A stretch of DNA of 64,000 nt from Strigops habroptila (GCF_004027225.2 NC_046358.1:6231284-6295283), one strand, 5' to 3'. Positions 43,542 to 57,300 are shown, counted from the stretch's first letter. Program-made: numbers and translations. Notes: generated by a model not told the origin, from the letters alone.

Positions 43542-45049
43542 ATGAGCTTCCCTCGGGGAGCAACTGGAGCAGAGAAAGGTCCATGCCCGAGGGGGAGCCG
43601 CATGGAGATCCCCCTGCTCCTGCTCTCCAAAGCTGGCTTGCAGGCAGGCCTGGCTGCAGCAGCCCATGCGGCTGCTCTGTCATTAAAGAGTTGGGTACCA
43701 TTAAAGAGCTTCAGGAAGATTATATGGCTTCAGATAAACAGGATTATGGATGCCTCTCCTCTCTGATCCTCACTCCAACCAACACCCAGGAAAACCACTT
43801 ATAATAATCCTGCTGAAGAAGCCCTGAAGTTTTATTAATGTTCCTGCTTTCACGGCTCCACAGAGAACTGGAGTCCCAGCCCTGAGCAGTGGCTTTCTTG
43901 GTCACAGGAGTGTGGAGAAAAAGCTCACGGACAGCAGCACATCTCTCCTGGAAGAAACCTGTCAGAAAGTTGCCAGTGGTGAGGGTCCTGATGGAGAAGT
44001 GCTGATTGAGCCTGTGCTTGCACCAGACACTGGGGTTTCCATCCACCCAGGCTCTTACTCCATGGGTCTCAGGACTAACAGCACAACTCAAGGTGCTCCT
44101 TGGCGACTCCGTGTGCTGCCTCCTGCACACAAAAGCCTTTATACTTGCACACACAATGGGCTCTTTCAGTTACGTTTCCTTTTACCTTGTGTTTCAGTCA
44201 AGTGTAAAGAGCCTTTGGGTAAAAGGTCACAGACTTAAATTCAGCCAGGATGGAGCTGTGCTGAGAAAATAATGCTGTTCCTCCTTCCTTAATGGTGAAG
44301 AAACCTCTGTGTCAGTGTAAGTGAGTGCCAGCAGGTTTAAAGGAGGAAACACAGTAACCTTTGCCATGGGAAGATGGGGAGAAGAAATACATCCAGATCT
44401 TTCATCGAGAAGCAAACCTCTACCTCCAGCAAGGAGAAAGGAGTCTTTCCTCAGGGCTCCCAGCTGCGAGGTGAGCTCTGCAATAGCAGTGAGGTGACAG
44501 CCCAGAGTCATAGAACACAAGCAGAGCCACACCAGGGGCAGCCTCACCTCCTGCCACTTACCAAACACGGATGTCACTTCCTTGACAGAGAAGGCTCACC
44601 GATGAAACCAAGAGATTCTGGTTCAGTTAACTTCCAAGCTAACACTAGGAAGCCTCTTCTCAGGCCACACGCTGTTTTTATCCTCAGCACCAGGCCGAGG
44701 AAGCTCAGATGGTGTCAGCCCCAACGCCTGTTTGCACAGCATGGGTGGCAGTGTCACAGGAGAGGTCAAGCAAAGTAAACCTCACTTGTTTGACTGTGCT
44801 CTGAAGGAGAAATGCTTCGGCACATTCAGATAGGGATTGCAAAGTCTGTTTGGAAGATTAAAATAGCTCGGGAAGAAATGGAACTGCCTCCTCTGAGACC
44901 CTGCTTCTAGTTAGTACTTCTAGCACTGAGCAGAGCTGTCTGGCTGCAGCTCCCCTCTATCACTGCTGCACCTCTGTAGGGAAGAAAGGGTCAGAACCAA
45001 CCTCCCTTTTTGTTATTGTGCTGCAAAGCTGCTCTGTCCCATCTCCCAG

Positions 45050-45203
45050 AGCTCTGACAGGGACCCCCATCCCTAGAACTGGAACGAACATTTCCCCCGT
45101 GTCAGACACGAGTGCAGTCCATTGAAGGCAATGCAAACGTTACTCTGTGATCAGGGTGTCGCTGCTGAGCCCCTGGAGCCAAAAAGTGGAGGTATTTCTG
45201 CAG
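45050..45203. repeat. Copy B of the duplicated segment (uninterrupted)
   Basis: An intact version of copy A, about 2 kb away in the same orientation. It reads CCCTAGAACTGGAACGAAC where copy A has the CR1, so it preserves the pre-insertion site with a single TGGAA (45080-45084). Confidence 0.8.
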
Positions 45204-45552
45204 TTTTGTGCTCCAGAAGAGACCTGCAGACAGGGAAAATGTTGATGAGGAGAGGGGAGGTGGTTGCAGTTCAGGAAGACTCAGATGTGCTGCTACAATG
45301 ATGGGGAAAGGAGAGGCTGGGCAGCACTGCTGCAGCAGAGGCCCAGCAACTACAGCGCTTGCAACACATGAACGGTGTTAAGAGCATCACCTGGCCATGA
45401 AAAAGGTAAATGCCAAACTAGGACAGAGGCGTAGGAATCCTCCTACAAAGCCTTCACCATGTGAAGTTCCCCTTCTGCTCTGCAAAGAATCGGTGCAGAA
45501 TCTGGCGTTAGCCGAAATACCACATTGGAATTGGGCTTCTTTGGTCTAACAA

Positions 45553-45627
45553 GATGCCCGTGGCAGGGAGTTGGAACTGGATGATCTGTAAGGTCCCTTC
45601 CAACCCAAACCATTCTGTGATTCTATG
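45553..45627 (+). repeat. CR1 3'-end fragment
   Basis: Runs from 'gatgcccgtggcaggg' through 'ggaactggatgatct' and 'ttccaacccaaaccattc' to the terminal 'tgtgattctatgac'. Sense orientation, 5'-truncated. Confidence 0.9.
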
Positions 45628-48600
45628 ACTTGGAATCACGCGATTGCTCAAATTTCTTCTCATTCCTATTTCCTCTGATTTTATATTTAGATTTATTTGC
45701 AATCTGATCACTGCAGGAGACTGAAACAGCAACCGAGTATGTTTCAGTTGAACAAGTCTCAAACTGACAGCAGATAAGCCTTCCCGGCCTCACATCTGAT
45801 ACTGTAAATGCACATGCATGACCAAGCTCATTTTATCAGCGCTGAGAAGTGAATCATCAACCCTGTTCTCATAAGAAAGGGATCCTGCTTGCCCATGCTC
45901 CATCCTGCCTTGTCTTGCTGCCTCTGCCTGCCTTTATACCCATGGACAGAGAACTGCAAGTCTGTCATTGTCCCCCCTTGCCTTCACCCTGCACTGTTGT
46001 GAGCACAGCAAGGGAAGCAGCCCCTGGGCTTGCACACATAGCCAGCAATCCAGCTTGCAAAGCTGAAGCTTTCGGTTCCCCCACCCAGACAGAGCCTGAG
46101 GTTTCACAAACTCATCGAGGATGAGTGTTTCCTGAGGAATGTGGGGTGAATTGCCTACGTTGGTGATTTTTGGTTTGCTGCATGCAGGCTCTGTTGTTAG
46201 AGAAGGGGTTGTCTGCCTGGGGTTGCAGCTGGAGAGCTGGGATGGGAATGATCCACACTGTTAGAGCTGCTTGCTTTTGGGGCCAGGCTCTTTAGGACTT
46301 CACCACAGTAGAGCTTTTACTTCAAATCTAGTGAAAAATACCATTTGTCCTTTTTGTTTTTCCAGCTTTGGTGTTCCTATGGACGGAATAGCTGGTTTCT
46401 GCCAAAAGCCTTCTTCCCAGCCATGAAGGCTTTCTGGAGCCATGTAGGCTCCATACTTCAGCTCTTCAGTAGCTCTTTATAGCACTCCTGCCTTTATTTC
46501 TCTCTGGCTTTTCCCTGGATTCAACTACCTCTCAGTATATTGCCTGGGGGTGGTTTTGCTCTCTGTTTTGTGCAACACAGAGAGAGCAACTGCTGAGTTG
46601 TAGGTCCCCTCTGCTCATGAAGTCCCACTGAGAACAAGGTGAGGATGGAAATGGGACTTTCAACCTAGTTCAAAGAGGCACTGTAGTCCCCAGAGAGCCC
46701 TTTAGGAGCCAGGCCACATGTGATGGCACAAGTAGACACATATCCAACACTTGGGCTGTGATTTCTCCATTTCCATTTTGCGGGAACAATTCAAAACCCA
46801 TGAAAAAGTCAAGACAGGAGGGGAAGAATCCAGCAAAACATCCTCTAGCTAAAGGTAGCTTTTGAGGAAGGACCTGCAGATGCTGGAGCCTTTCTCAGCC
46901 CTCTGTTGAGAGCCCCACCTCATCCCAGGAATCTGGCTCCCTTTTGATTTCCTCCCAGTGGCTGGTTTAAACTCTCTCTCACATACACTTCCTCCTCCAG
47001 CCAGTGTCACTTCTCATTTCCTCCTTCCCAGCCAGGTACCCAGCACACCTGATCCCACCACCAGTGAGCAGCATAGGACTGGGAGGGCAGCCAGCCAGCA
47101 AGAACATCACCCCTAGCCCAGCTCCCTGCTAGAACCAGAGAACCTGTGAAACCAGAGCCTTCATAAATCTGCTGCCACAGCTCAAAGAGGGAGTGATTTG
47201 TGTCCTGAGTGTTGCTTCATGTGTGGCTACACAGAACTAGTGCTGCATCAAATGACACATCTGCCTGCACGTGAGTAACCATCAACTTGAGAGAGGTGTG
47301 AGCCATGCTGGGGCACTCCTGTGCGCTAAGGGAATGTACACCATGACTTGTGCTTTTTTCCCTCCCCTCTTGCTTAGGAAGTAGAGGGGAAAGTGAAGAG
47401 CATATTAATTGCATGTTTGCATATGGCAAAGATCCATGAATGCTGCAGTTTCAGTGAGCACCCTAATGCTATGTGGGGAATGAAAGGGAAGCCACAGAGC
47501 TCAGCACTGCAATTATTATTCTTTCTGGGGTGAACTTAAGGCCCTTGGATAGATCTAAATTGGCCTTGCAAACAAGGAGTGAGTGACAGGCAGGGAAGCG
47601 GGGAATGCAAGACCTAGGGGAAGGAAATCCTTGCACACAAGACACCTGATCCCAGGAACATCCCTCCATAGAACTCCTGGGAACGCAGCCGAGCTGCCTG
47701 CGGCAGGATTGGGTATGTCAGAAAGCAAAGCTCCACAATAGTAAATGGGTACTAGAACAAAAGATGAGAACTGAAAACTCACCACTTTGAAGGCAACTGA
47801 TAGAGGGGGAAAAATCTCTTTGTACCTCCTTTACCTCTTCATGGGGGCTAAGACTGTTTCTTTGCCTTGTCACACACAATCTGCCCTCCCTGCTGTGTAC
47901 CTCAGAAAGAGCAGTATCCCCAGAACCCTTTATTTTCCCTTGTCAATCTCCCTGAAGACCAGACAACTTTCAAGGAGACTAACTGAATAAAGAGGAACTT
48001 CAGTATGAGGGCATCTCCTGTTTGTTAGCATTTGAAGACACTGTCAATCACACCCCTTCAGGAAACTCAGGCGAATGGGAAGCTGCAGGACAGCAGAGGA
48101 GGGTGGCTGCCTCAGGTTCCCATGCACTAATCTGTATTTACTCTACTCGGTTTCTATCCTGCATGGTTGCAAGGCCAGATTGCAGAAGGGCCTCATGCCA
48201 CCTTCACAGGGCTGCAGACAACCTGAAGAGTCATTCTGAGGGGGCTGTGTTGCTCTTAGTCATTTCCTACACTTCAAACCTTTTCCTAGGAAGGATGAGG
48301 GGTGTAGCTGCACACCCAAATTTGACTGAATTTTATGCCAAGAAGATACCTTGCATCAAGGAGCAAGAACTCTTTGAACAGTGTAAGGAGACTGCAACAG
48401 CTCTGCTTTGACACACGCCATGCACCATGCAGAGTCAACTCCACTTACCTACATGATGACTTGGGGGCAATCCCTGCTGGTTTGTGCCACTTGATGCCAT
48501 GAGACAGTGAAAAGTTGGACACTCACATCTTGGCTACCTGCAACAGGATTTGCCCTGATGGCAGCCAAGCAGATCCAGCCCATGCAGGCTGGTTGGAAGA

Positions 48601-49261
48601 GCGAGGGAACAGCATTCCAAGGGTTAAAAGCAAGGTCCGGATCCACAAGCAGTCCTGTGAGGAGAAAAGCACAACCCAGCAATTCAGGCATGTCTCACCC
48701 CCGTTCAAATGACATTGTTTGAGCACTCTCTGCCTCGCCCCTCAGTGGTAATTACAGACTTTCACTATGGGGAAAGAGAGACACAGCGGAGGAAACCTTC
48801 ATTACAGACTTATCTCCTAGAGCAAAAGCAACCCCAGTGTAATGTCTGGGGCACGCTGCCAGCATCAGCCACCAAAGCAAAATGCTGACATTTCGGACAA
48901 AAATAAAAGAGGGAGAAGTGTTAAGTGATTTGGGAAGATGAGAAGCCCACCAGGTTGGCTGCTGTACAGCGCTGGGTGTGGGGAGCAGTTTGGAGGAACT
49001 GGAAAGCTGCCCTGCTTTTAAGTGGTGCGGTTTGCATCTTATATTCTTCCTTCCTTCCTCCTTCTCTGCGTGCTCTTGTCCCCTGATGTCTGCATGTGTC
49101 CCTTTGTCACCCCTGGCAAACAGCAGCAGGCTAGGAAGGTTTGCCTTCCCAGCTTGATGTTTCTCAAAGGAGCAGATAAAGCTGTAGGTGTCCTTGGCTG
49201 ACCCCTTTGCACATCTAACTTACCGTATGCACTCAAGAACAGGATTCTTTTATCACAGACC

Positions 49262-49560
49262 CATAGAATGGTTTGGGTTGGAAGGGACCTTAAAGCTCAT
49301 ATGGTTTCAACCCCCTGCCACGGGCAGGGACACCTTCCACTAGAGCAGGTTGCTCCAAGCCCCTGTGTCCAACCTGGCCTTGAACACTGCCAGGGATGGG
49401 GCAGCCACAGCTTCTCTGGGCACCCTGTGCCAGCGCCTCAGCACCTTCATAGTAAAGAATTTCTTCCTAATATCTAATCTAAATGCCCCCTCTGTCAGTT
49501 TAAAGCCATTCCCCCTTGTCCTGTCACTATATGCCCTTGTGAAAAGTCCTTCTCCTGGGG
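49262..49560 (-). repeat. CR1 LINE copy
   Basis: Reverse-complement CR1 from 'catagaatggtttgggttgg' to about 'gaaaagtccttctcc'. It is close in sequence to 63573-63975 and to the reverse complements of 50897-51397 and 60085-60800. Confidence 0.93.
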
Positions 49561-50196
49561 GGTCCTTCTCACCTTGTGTATATCACAGGGGCCCAAAGTT
49601 TGAGCTCCGTTAGAAAGGATGCAGGAAGGATGCAGACTTTTTTTCCCCGTTACAGTCTACAATTGTTTCCCATCACTCTGGTGCACCTCTCAGGGTTGGT
49701 GTTGACCTGCCCACAGGTGGTTGACACCTCTGGCAAAACATCATCTCATTCCTGCTGCTTTCTTCCTTATCCCAACTTTCTGTCAAGTGACAGAGTTCCA
49801 AGCTAAGTTGCTCTTCCTACCCCTGGGCATTCACAATGTGAAACTGGGAACCACTATCACGGCATGGTTAGCTCAGTGTTTGGGGGGGAGCTCGTTTCAG
49901 TGACAGAGTTTACCTGCTGCTGGTGGTAACACCTTGTTCTTGCAGGATCTTGATGCTGCATTAGAAAGATCCTTCAAACCAACGGGTCTTGTCCCCTGGC
50001 AGCTAACAGCGGGGATGGGAGAGGACTGGGAGGAGAAAAGCATTCAATCAGATTGCTATTAAGATGTGTCTGGGGAACAGGCTGAATTTTAATTGTTCTT
50101 TCCTACTCGGTGAGCACAGGAAAAGATTTACCTTCTGGCCTTTCTATTTGTGCATGTTGACATTTCCAGGCGGCACTTTCCTCTGATGGAGAGCTT

Positions 50197-50240
50197 TGAC
50201 GTCAGGTGGGCTGATTAAAGCCTGCAGTGCCTCTGACTCA
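50197..50240. promoter_or_regulatory. CRE and AP-1 sites, 30 bp apart
   Basis: TGACGTCA (50197-50204) is a perfect palindromic CRE. TGACTCA (50234-50240) is a consensus AP-1 site. CREB/ATF-type bZIP proteins, including the CREB3 family, recognise CRE-like sequences. The sites are 7.7 kb upstream of the CREB3L1 start. Confidence 0.4.
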
Positions 50241-50380
50241 TTTGGCTATGGCCTGCGCAGGGGGATTTGTAGCGTGTCTCTTCTCCTTCTACCACTCGTT
50301 ATGTGTGGGTTTAAATAAATAAAGCTAAGCTCAATTCACAACTTCAGGGAAGATGCAGCTCTGCTCAGGCCCAAATACGC

Positions 50381-50394
50381 ATCGCCATGGTAAC
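50381..50394. promoter_or_regulatory. RFX X-box-like palindrome
   Basis: ATCGCC-AT-GGTAAC matches the X-box pattern GTNRCC-N(0-3)-RGYAAC except for the first base. It lies about 140 bp from the AP-1 site. Confidence 0.35.
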
Positions 50395-50896
50395 AGATGC
50401 TGTCAGGCACATGCAGACATGTCACTCTCATAGAGAACTCCGCGGCCTGGCTCTCCCTGCCCATGCAGTGCAGGGGCTGGCTGCAGGGAGGCAGGGTGAA
50501 GCTGGCGCTGCCCGTGCTCCTTGGGCATACTGCTGCTCTTGGGAGCAGCCTGGTGCTAGCCTTGCTGCTCTCACAGCCTCAGGAGAGCTCACCTGAGCCT
50601 TCTCACTGGGCAAGAACCACTTTGGGGAAGCTCTGGTGTTTGCAGACTTCCCTGCTTGACTGGCGTTTCCAGGCTGAGAAGCCCTTGTGTGGCTCTTTCA
50701 ACCTGCAAAAAGGAAGAGAGGGAATTCCTGGGTCAACAAGTCTCATACAGCTGCAGCCAAGCGTGTAACACTTCATGAACTGATCAAGTTCCCAAATGAC
50801 GAGATAAAAATTATCAGCTGCCTTCCAGAAGCTCCTCTGAGCAAAGAAACCCCTTGCTAGACAGATGCCCAGCAAGGAAATAGAGACGCAGAGAAG

Positions 50897-51397
50897 TGTG
50901 CAGTTCTGGTGTCCTCAGCATAAGAAGGATACGGAGCTGTTGGATCAAGTTCCAGAGGAGTCCATGACGATGATCAGGGGCTGGAGCACCTCCCGTATGG
51001 AGACAGGCTGAGAAAGTTGGGGCTGTTCAGCCTGGAGAAGAGAAGCTGCGTGGAGACCTCAGAGCAGCTTCCAGTGTCTGAAGGGGGCTACAAGGATGCT
51101 GGGGAGGGACTCTTTGTCAGGGACTGTAGCAAAAGGACAATGCGAAATGGGTTTAAACTTAAAGAGGGGAAGTTCAGGTTAGATATAAGGAAGAAGTTCT
51201 TTACAGTGAGGGTGGTGAGGCACTGGAATGGGTTGCCCAAGGAAGTTGTGAATGCTCCATCCTTGGTGGTGTTCAAGGCCAGGTTGGACAGAACCTTGGA
51301 TGACATGGTCCAGTGTGAGGCGTCCCTGCCCATGGCAAGGGATTGGAACTAGATGACCTTAAGGTTCTTTCCAACCCAAACCATTCTATGATTCTAT
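50897..51397 (+). repeat. CR1 LINE copy
   Basis: Sense CR1 from 'gtgtgcagttctggtgtcct' to the terminal 'ccattctatgattctatg'. It includes the end of the ORF2 region and the 3' UTR. The open frame 51017-51352 is part of this element. Confidence 0.95.
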
Positions 51398-54300
51398 GTG
51401 GTTTCTCCAGCTGATTGGGGGGTAGATAGGTTAGGCAAGGCAAGGCAGTAGAGTCCCTGGCTTCTATGACCTACAGTACCCCTCTCCTTGACATGCTGAG
51501 CATGGTCCCATTGGTGCTGCTGTGTCCTGTACACAAGCTTTTGATTCATCGAGAGCTTGAGTATGGCAGCAGCCCAAAATATGAAGCATGAAACATGGCC
51601 AAAGGCAGCAGCACTAAGGAAAAGGCTCTCTGAAGTGCTGAAGAACTCGCCACCTGTGGCACTGTGCCTGTGCCTCTCTAACATTCATTGATGTACCAGA
51701 GAAATGAGAGGTTCTGGTTTGTGTGGCAAATGGGGTTAACAGAGCTGCCAGGTCTTTCTTTCTCCAGCATCTCAGGACGTTTAGTGGTTTCCTTAAAGCC
51801 TGAGCACCTGGAGTCCTGGGAACATGGAAGCTTCTCACCTCCCCTGCTCTGCTCTTAGTTGACTTCTGATGGTTGCAGGGAACTGGCTGCAAATGCACCT
51901 CCCTGGCTGTGACACAGATGGGCAAATCTAAGAAACCATCATTTATTGGTTTCAATCCTATTATTTTTAGACCACCCCTATTGACTGAGCTTTGAATTAC
52001 CACTTTCATTTTGGATCCTGGGCGAGCACAGCGCATACAGGGAGGTCCTTGGGTGCTCTCCTGCTGACCTGAGCTGCACCAGGAGGCAGCATATGTCCTG
52101 ATGGACACTTTGGAAGGGGCAGAAAACAACTCGAGCCAAGAATCCAGTTTCCTCACATAGATGACTAAGTTTGGGGAATGGTTTCTAGGTTAATCCTCAT
52201 TTGGTAGGTTTGATGTCTCCCCAGCTGCAGTGCCAAGTCATTTTTCTACCAGAGCTGATTTGGAATTAACCTTACCTCCTACAGTCACTGTACCCAGCCA
52301 CATTTTGAAGTTAATAGCATGAGAAGAGTTTGAACATGTGAAATGTTTTTATGGCTGCACAGATTGAGCCACATTTCCATGACAAATCACTGAAATCTGA
52401 GAAACCTAATTTACAACACAAGTTCTTTTTCTTCTGTGTGTCTTTCCCAACTGCAATCCAAGTCAGAAACTCTCCGGGTTCTGCAGTACCTCTAATCTAG
52501 CAAAACTGTGGGTGTAAGAGAGATGAAAAGCAATTGCATGAGGTCTCCAGGGCTGGTCCACAATGACTCCAAACCCTAAATTGCTCATCCCTCGAGCGTG
52601 GTTTACGACTGCAATGGATCCTGCCGGAGCTGTGTAACCAGCACTTAAATAAAGGGGAGGCAGCAAGCCCTCCTGAATCAGTGGTATCTGTTCTGGGAAG
52701 GGCTGACCCAGAGACAGCCACAGCAAGAAGGTACTGAAACCCACTGTCTCCTCCTAGAACAGAATTGAAGGTCACAAAGTAAAGACCCCTGCAACCAGCC
52801 CTGGCCTCTGATTAAAATAAATCCCTTTCATGCACAGACAGTGGTTTGAAAAGGGGAAATACTGAACTGCGGTGAAAGCCTGGAGAGTTAATGGCTGGGA
52901 ATCTTGGAATGGAAACACAAGTGGCACCAATTCAGGTACAGCTCTATACCCCAACCACCGGCATCAATGCACAGGCATGTTTCCTCCTCTTACACTTAAC
53001 TTCTTTCACAGTAAAGATGATTTTTATGGTTCTTTCACCTAGGAGCAAATGTGAAAGCAACTCAGTAACGAGAGATGAAAGGTTGCTTGGTGTCCTACTC
53101 ATGCCACCTTTGGAGCCAGGAAAACCATGGTCCTCTGTGGACAGTTGGTGTTTTGCCCCAATACAAGAATTAGCATCATTACCTCCAAGTGATGGGGCCT
53201 GCCACTGTCTCTCACCAGAATGATAACAAAACCAGCGCTGTGGTGTGGTCCTCCTACCCCCTGTATTGTACTCTCAGTACAGACACCAGAGATATTTGGG
53301 CACTTACAAGGCTCACTTCTTTATTTAAAATACTCTAGAGGAAATACTGGTAAAATACATTGTATTATTGGCCCACATAACTCACTTCTGCCAGTTATAA
53401 CTGAGAAGGAACTGTGAGGAAAGGAGATTACATTTATAGGGGTGAAAACATCCTCTGTTATACCACATAAGCGAAAGGCACAGCTTGCAGCCCCATGAGA
53501 AGACAGGTTTTCATTAAGTACCTGAAGCAAGGGATTGAAAATGGAGAGCATTTAAAAAACCTCAGCACCCTGAACTGCAGACCAAACCAGCAACGTTCCT
53601 CATGAGCAGGTTGATGTATAAATATACTTCACACCAGATCTGTATTTCTGTGGAAGACCATTAAGTTCCTGGGAAGCCAACCTCTGGCAGAGGCAGAGCT
53701 ACTGCCCAAGGGAGGCTGTGACCCTGAACACAACCCTTCCAATCCCATCACAGACACAAAATCTTGCAGAAGTATTAGTCCTGGTGCCAGCAAGTATCTT
53801 CCTGGGCTTCTGCTACCTGATGAATCCTATGTAAGTCACTCTTCCCTCAGTGCAGGCTGCCATCCTCTCCCTCCTTGACCAGATATCCAGTGGATTATTT
53901 TTGTCTTGGATCACACAGTCCCAATGTTACAATTACACGCTGACCTCAAAGACTTGCTTTTCAAATTACCCTTCTTCAGCAAACCCTCTGTCTAGTGGCT
54001 TGGGTGGTTTTCTTATTTTTTATTTTTATATCTAAATGGTTAAATATGGGTGTGGTTGAGGAGAGAGGAAAAGAAGAAAGAGAAAGAAGCAGAGCAAGCA
54101 GTGAGGGGGAAGGTTGTGGGGGTCACAACTGTCCTCCTCAGGACAGAGAAGTCCATGTGCTCCAGAGGAGACACTTGGCTTCCCCCTTTTCCTCAGCAGC
54201 ACCTTCTGGAGGGTCAGTTCTCCTTGCTGACAAATGTCATTTACCACAGAGACAGTGACAGTCCCTCTTCCTCATAGCTACATGTAGGGGCTTATTCTCG

Positions 54301-57300
54301 CACCGCTACCTAAACTCAGAGACCCAACAAACCAGTGTCCTTCAAACAGGGCGTCAAAATTGGGACTCTCCTGTAAATGCTCACTGATGATGAATGTTTT
54401 CTGAACAGAAGAGACAGAAAAGCAACTCAGAAGTGCTCTGAAGGGCCTAAAGGTGAACGGGCCTACAAGGGGGACAGGCAGCCACGACTGTAGAGATGTG
54501 TTCGCAGTGAAAACCATGCAGGATAGGTGTCACCTGTCCGTGTTGCTGCTGACAGTCCATCAAATCCCTGCAAAACTTCAAAGAGTGCATAGAAACCTCT
54601 TGAGGAGAGATGAGCATCTTCTTTGAGGATGGAGAGTGGAGGGAATAGGACACAGGTCTGTCCTAGCAAGGAAGGAAAGGGAAGCAACTCACAGGCTGAC
54701 AGGAGAAACTTCAAATCATCAGCAGCATCTCACACTCTGGGTGCACACACAATTTTATCCGTTGCTACAAACTCAGGCTTTCCCTCCACGCTCTAAATAG
54801 CTTTAAAGCCCAGCTGAAATGGTTTTAAGGCTGACTTGAGCCACAATGAATTGACTCCAAGTGATACAAGAAGCTTTGGCTGGACTGGTTATGAAAGCTG
54901 GCCTTTTAACAGCCTTCTGTCACCTGGCCAGTGGCTGCTCTTCCAGCCACCTTCTGCTCATAATGGTCTCCTTCATCTTCAGGCATGCATATCGCTTCCA
55001 CACTGTTCTGCACACCTTATCCTCCTGTAGCCTTTGCTGCACACTGGTATATCTGAGTCCTGCCAGGGTGAGCTTCCATCGTGTCAAACCTCGCCAACAC
55101 AAAGCCAAGAGTAGTACTTGCAGAGGAGACCTGCAAACAGAGCCTCCAGCTGTGTACCTGAGAAGAAGGGACCTGTCACTCAGGTGAGTGAGCCTGAACC
55201 CCTGTTCTGGCTGGGGGTTCAATTGTGAAGACAGATCTGAACATCACCAGAATGGAAATAATCTCAGCAGCATTTCTGGCAAAGTCAGTGTTCCAGACGT
55301 TTGGGAAGGCTGGTCCTCTTCCCCTCGTTCTTCCTGCAGTTCCCCTTGGACACAGCATCTTTTCCCCTTCTCCACTTTCTACAGTGGTGTTGGGATGCTG
55401 CCCTGTGCTGTGGCAGAGCCTCATTCTCACCTGCAGTGGCTGCACTTTACAGTGGGTGAACTGATGTTTGGTTTGGTGGGGGCTTTTTATTTTGGTGGAT
55501 TTTGTGAAATGCTTTTGGAGCCCATGAAACTGAAACGGATTTGATACCCACTGGAACAGACTACAGGCTGGTTAGCACAGCACAGGCTGGGGCAGAAAGC
55601 AGTAGCCGAGCTCCAGTTAAGTGATACCTATAAATGCTGGTAAGGGACACAATGATTATGAACAGGCATCTGAAGACTAATCACTTCTCTCATTTGGATT
55701 TAAGAAGCCAAATCCACCTACCAACATTTGCCGAATGTGTTTGTTTCCCTGGTATCAGTCAGCAATACTTCAGTCAAAGGTCTTCATCTCTGAAATAAAA
55801 ACCATTCTAACTCAAAACTCTGCTCTTTTAACAAGCTCCAGTAAATTTGCTCCCTTTTGCAGTCCTGGGGTCAATCAATTAGTGACTGCCCGGGTAGAAG
55901 CTTAATTAAGCTCAGACAACACAACAGAGCTTTCAGCCCCTCAGCCTCCCTCTGTACACAGCCTCCTTTACACATCTGGATAAAAGCTTCGCTGCAAAGC
56001 CTGGAGAGAGCGATTGCTTCAAGCCGAGAGTCCCGGAGAGCACATCTGAGCTCCCGAAAAGCATTGCAAACTCTTGCATCATACAGAGGCAGGAGAAGCC
56101 AGAGCGGCTCGGAAGTGAGAAGATCCACTCTGGCAGCTGCTGCCACGGGGATAGGGTGACACTGGGAACAGCAAAAGGTGTTTTTACTGAGGAAACGTGG
56201 TGCCATGAGTTATTAATCTTCCAGCAGAGGCAGGAATCCCAGCGCTGCTCCGATGGTGCAGCAGGAGCGAGCCAGCCATTCAGGACTAGTCTGACAAATC
56301 TGGCTCCAGCTGCTCGGCTTTATTAAGGACAGAAGCCCTCGAGGGGTGGGATCTAGAGGCATCACAGAGAATTTTTTTTCCCCTTTCCTAAGCACAAAAG
56401 ACAGAAGTGGAATGTAGCTGAGGAATGCTTCGCCCTTGGAAAGGATGTCATAAATCTCCTTGGATGTGTATTTGGTTTATTTTGCGGGAGTCATTCAAAA
56501 GGAAAATGCAGATTGTGGGGCTTTAGCGCTCAGCCTATGCTGGCAAAGGATCCCTGACAAAGAATGTCCATTGGCAGGGAATTTCCTGACTTTGCAAGTG
56601 AGCAAACGCCTCTTTTTCGGTTACTCTAAAAGCTGTCTCGCTATTATATAAAAGGTTGCAATGAGGCAGACTGTGATCAGTTCTGCTCCAGAAGAAGGAC
56701 AAGTAATAATCAGCCTGATTTGCAGGAGAAAAGATTTGGGCTGTGCTCCAGAAAGTGCTTTTTTTTTAACCCCAGGAAGGTCTCCTGGGCCGCAGGGGGC
56801 TGCTGGGGAGCTGCAGCATCCCCATGGCTGGAAGCATTTCACACACGTGTCAGGCACTGCTCCTGGGTGACTCCACCTAGGAGAGGGGGGAATGGCTTCA
56901 GAGACTTCCTGAAGTCCCTGCCAGCCCTCTGGTGATCATTACTGTGTCATTATTTAACAGCGGGAGTGCAGCCTTTGGGATACGGGCTTAAGGAGGATCC
57001 TTCCTGCGGTGGAGATCACCGGACCTAAGGATAGGTTAGCAGGCAGAGGTCGGGGAAGAAGAAAACAGAAGGGAACCGATGTGCAGATGGACTTTACCAA
57101 AGCAGCATGTTAAAAACAAGGCCAAAGGTGACTGTAGATCTACCACAGAGCCAGACAAGGCGAGGCTGGCTGACAGAGGTGGGCAGGGAGGAGGGAGGAG
57201 TTACTCCTGGGTCTATCAGTGAACTCCATGGGGAGGTCATGACAGAGGCTGGTGGGATGGCAATAAGCCATCTGGAAACCCTAAACCAGGGTTAAAGAGG

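Larger units (their letters stand above)
43542..49261. other. Intergenic region upstream of CREB3L1
   Basis: Apart from repeat copy B and a short CR1 end I see no recognisable gene. Open frames up to 136 codons (for example 43744-44154 and 48022-48411) have no identifiable domain, no convincing exon structure and ordinary base composition. Confidence 0.7.

Noticed and set aside
48022..48411. Plus-strand frame of 129 codons considered as a possible small gene
   Set aside because: No domain, signal peptide or recognisable relative; no flanking promoter or splice evidence.
49858..49905. tRNA A-box-like TGGTTAGCTCAGTG
   Set aside because: No matching B box (GGTTCRANNCC) or cloverleaf stems within the expected distance.
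56645..56700. TATA-like TATATAAAAG
   Set aside because: No CpG island, start-site motif or downstream exon; such a match is expected by chance in this much intergenic sequence.
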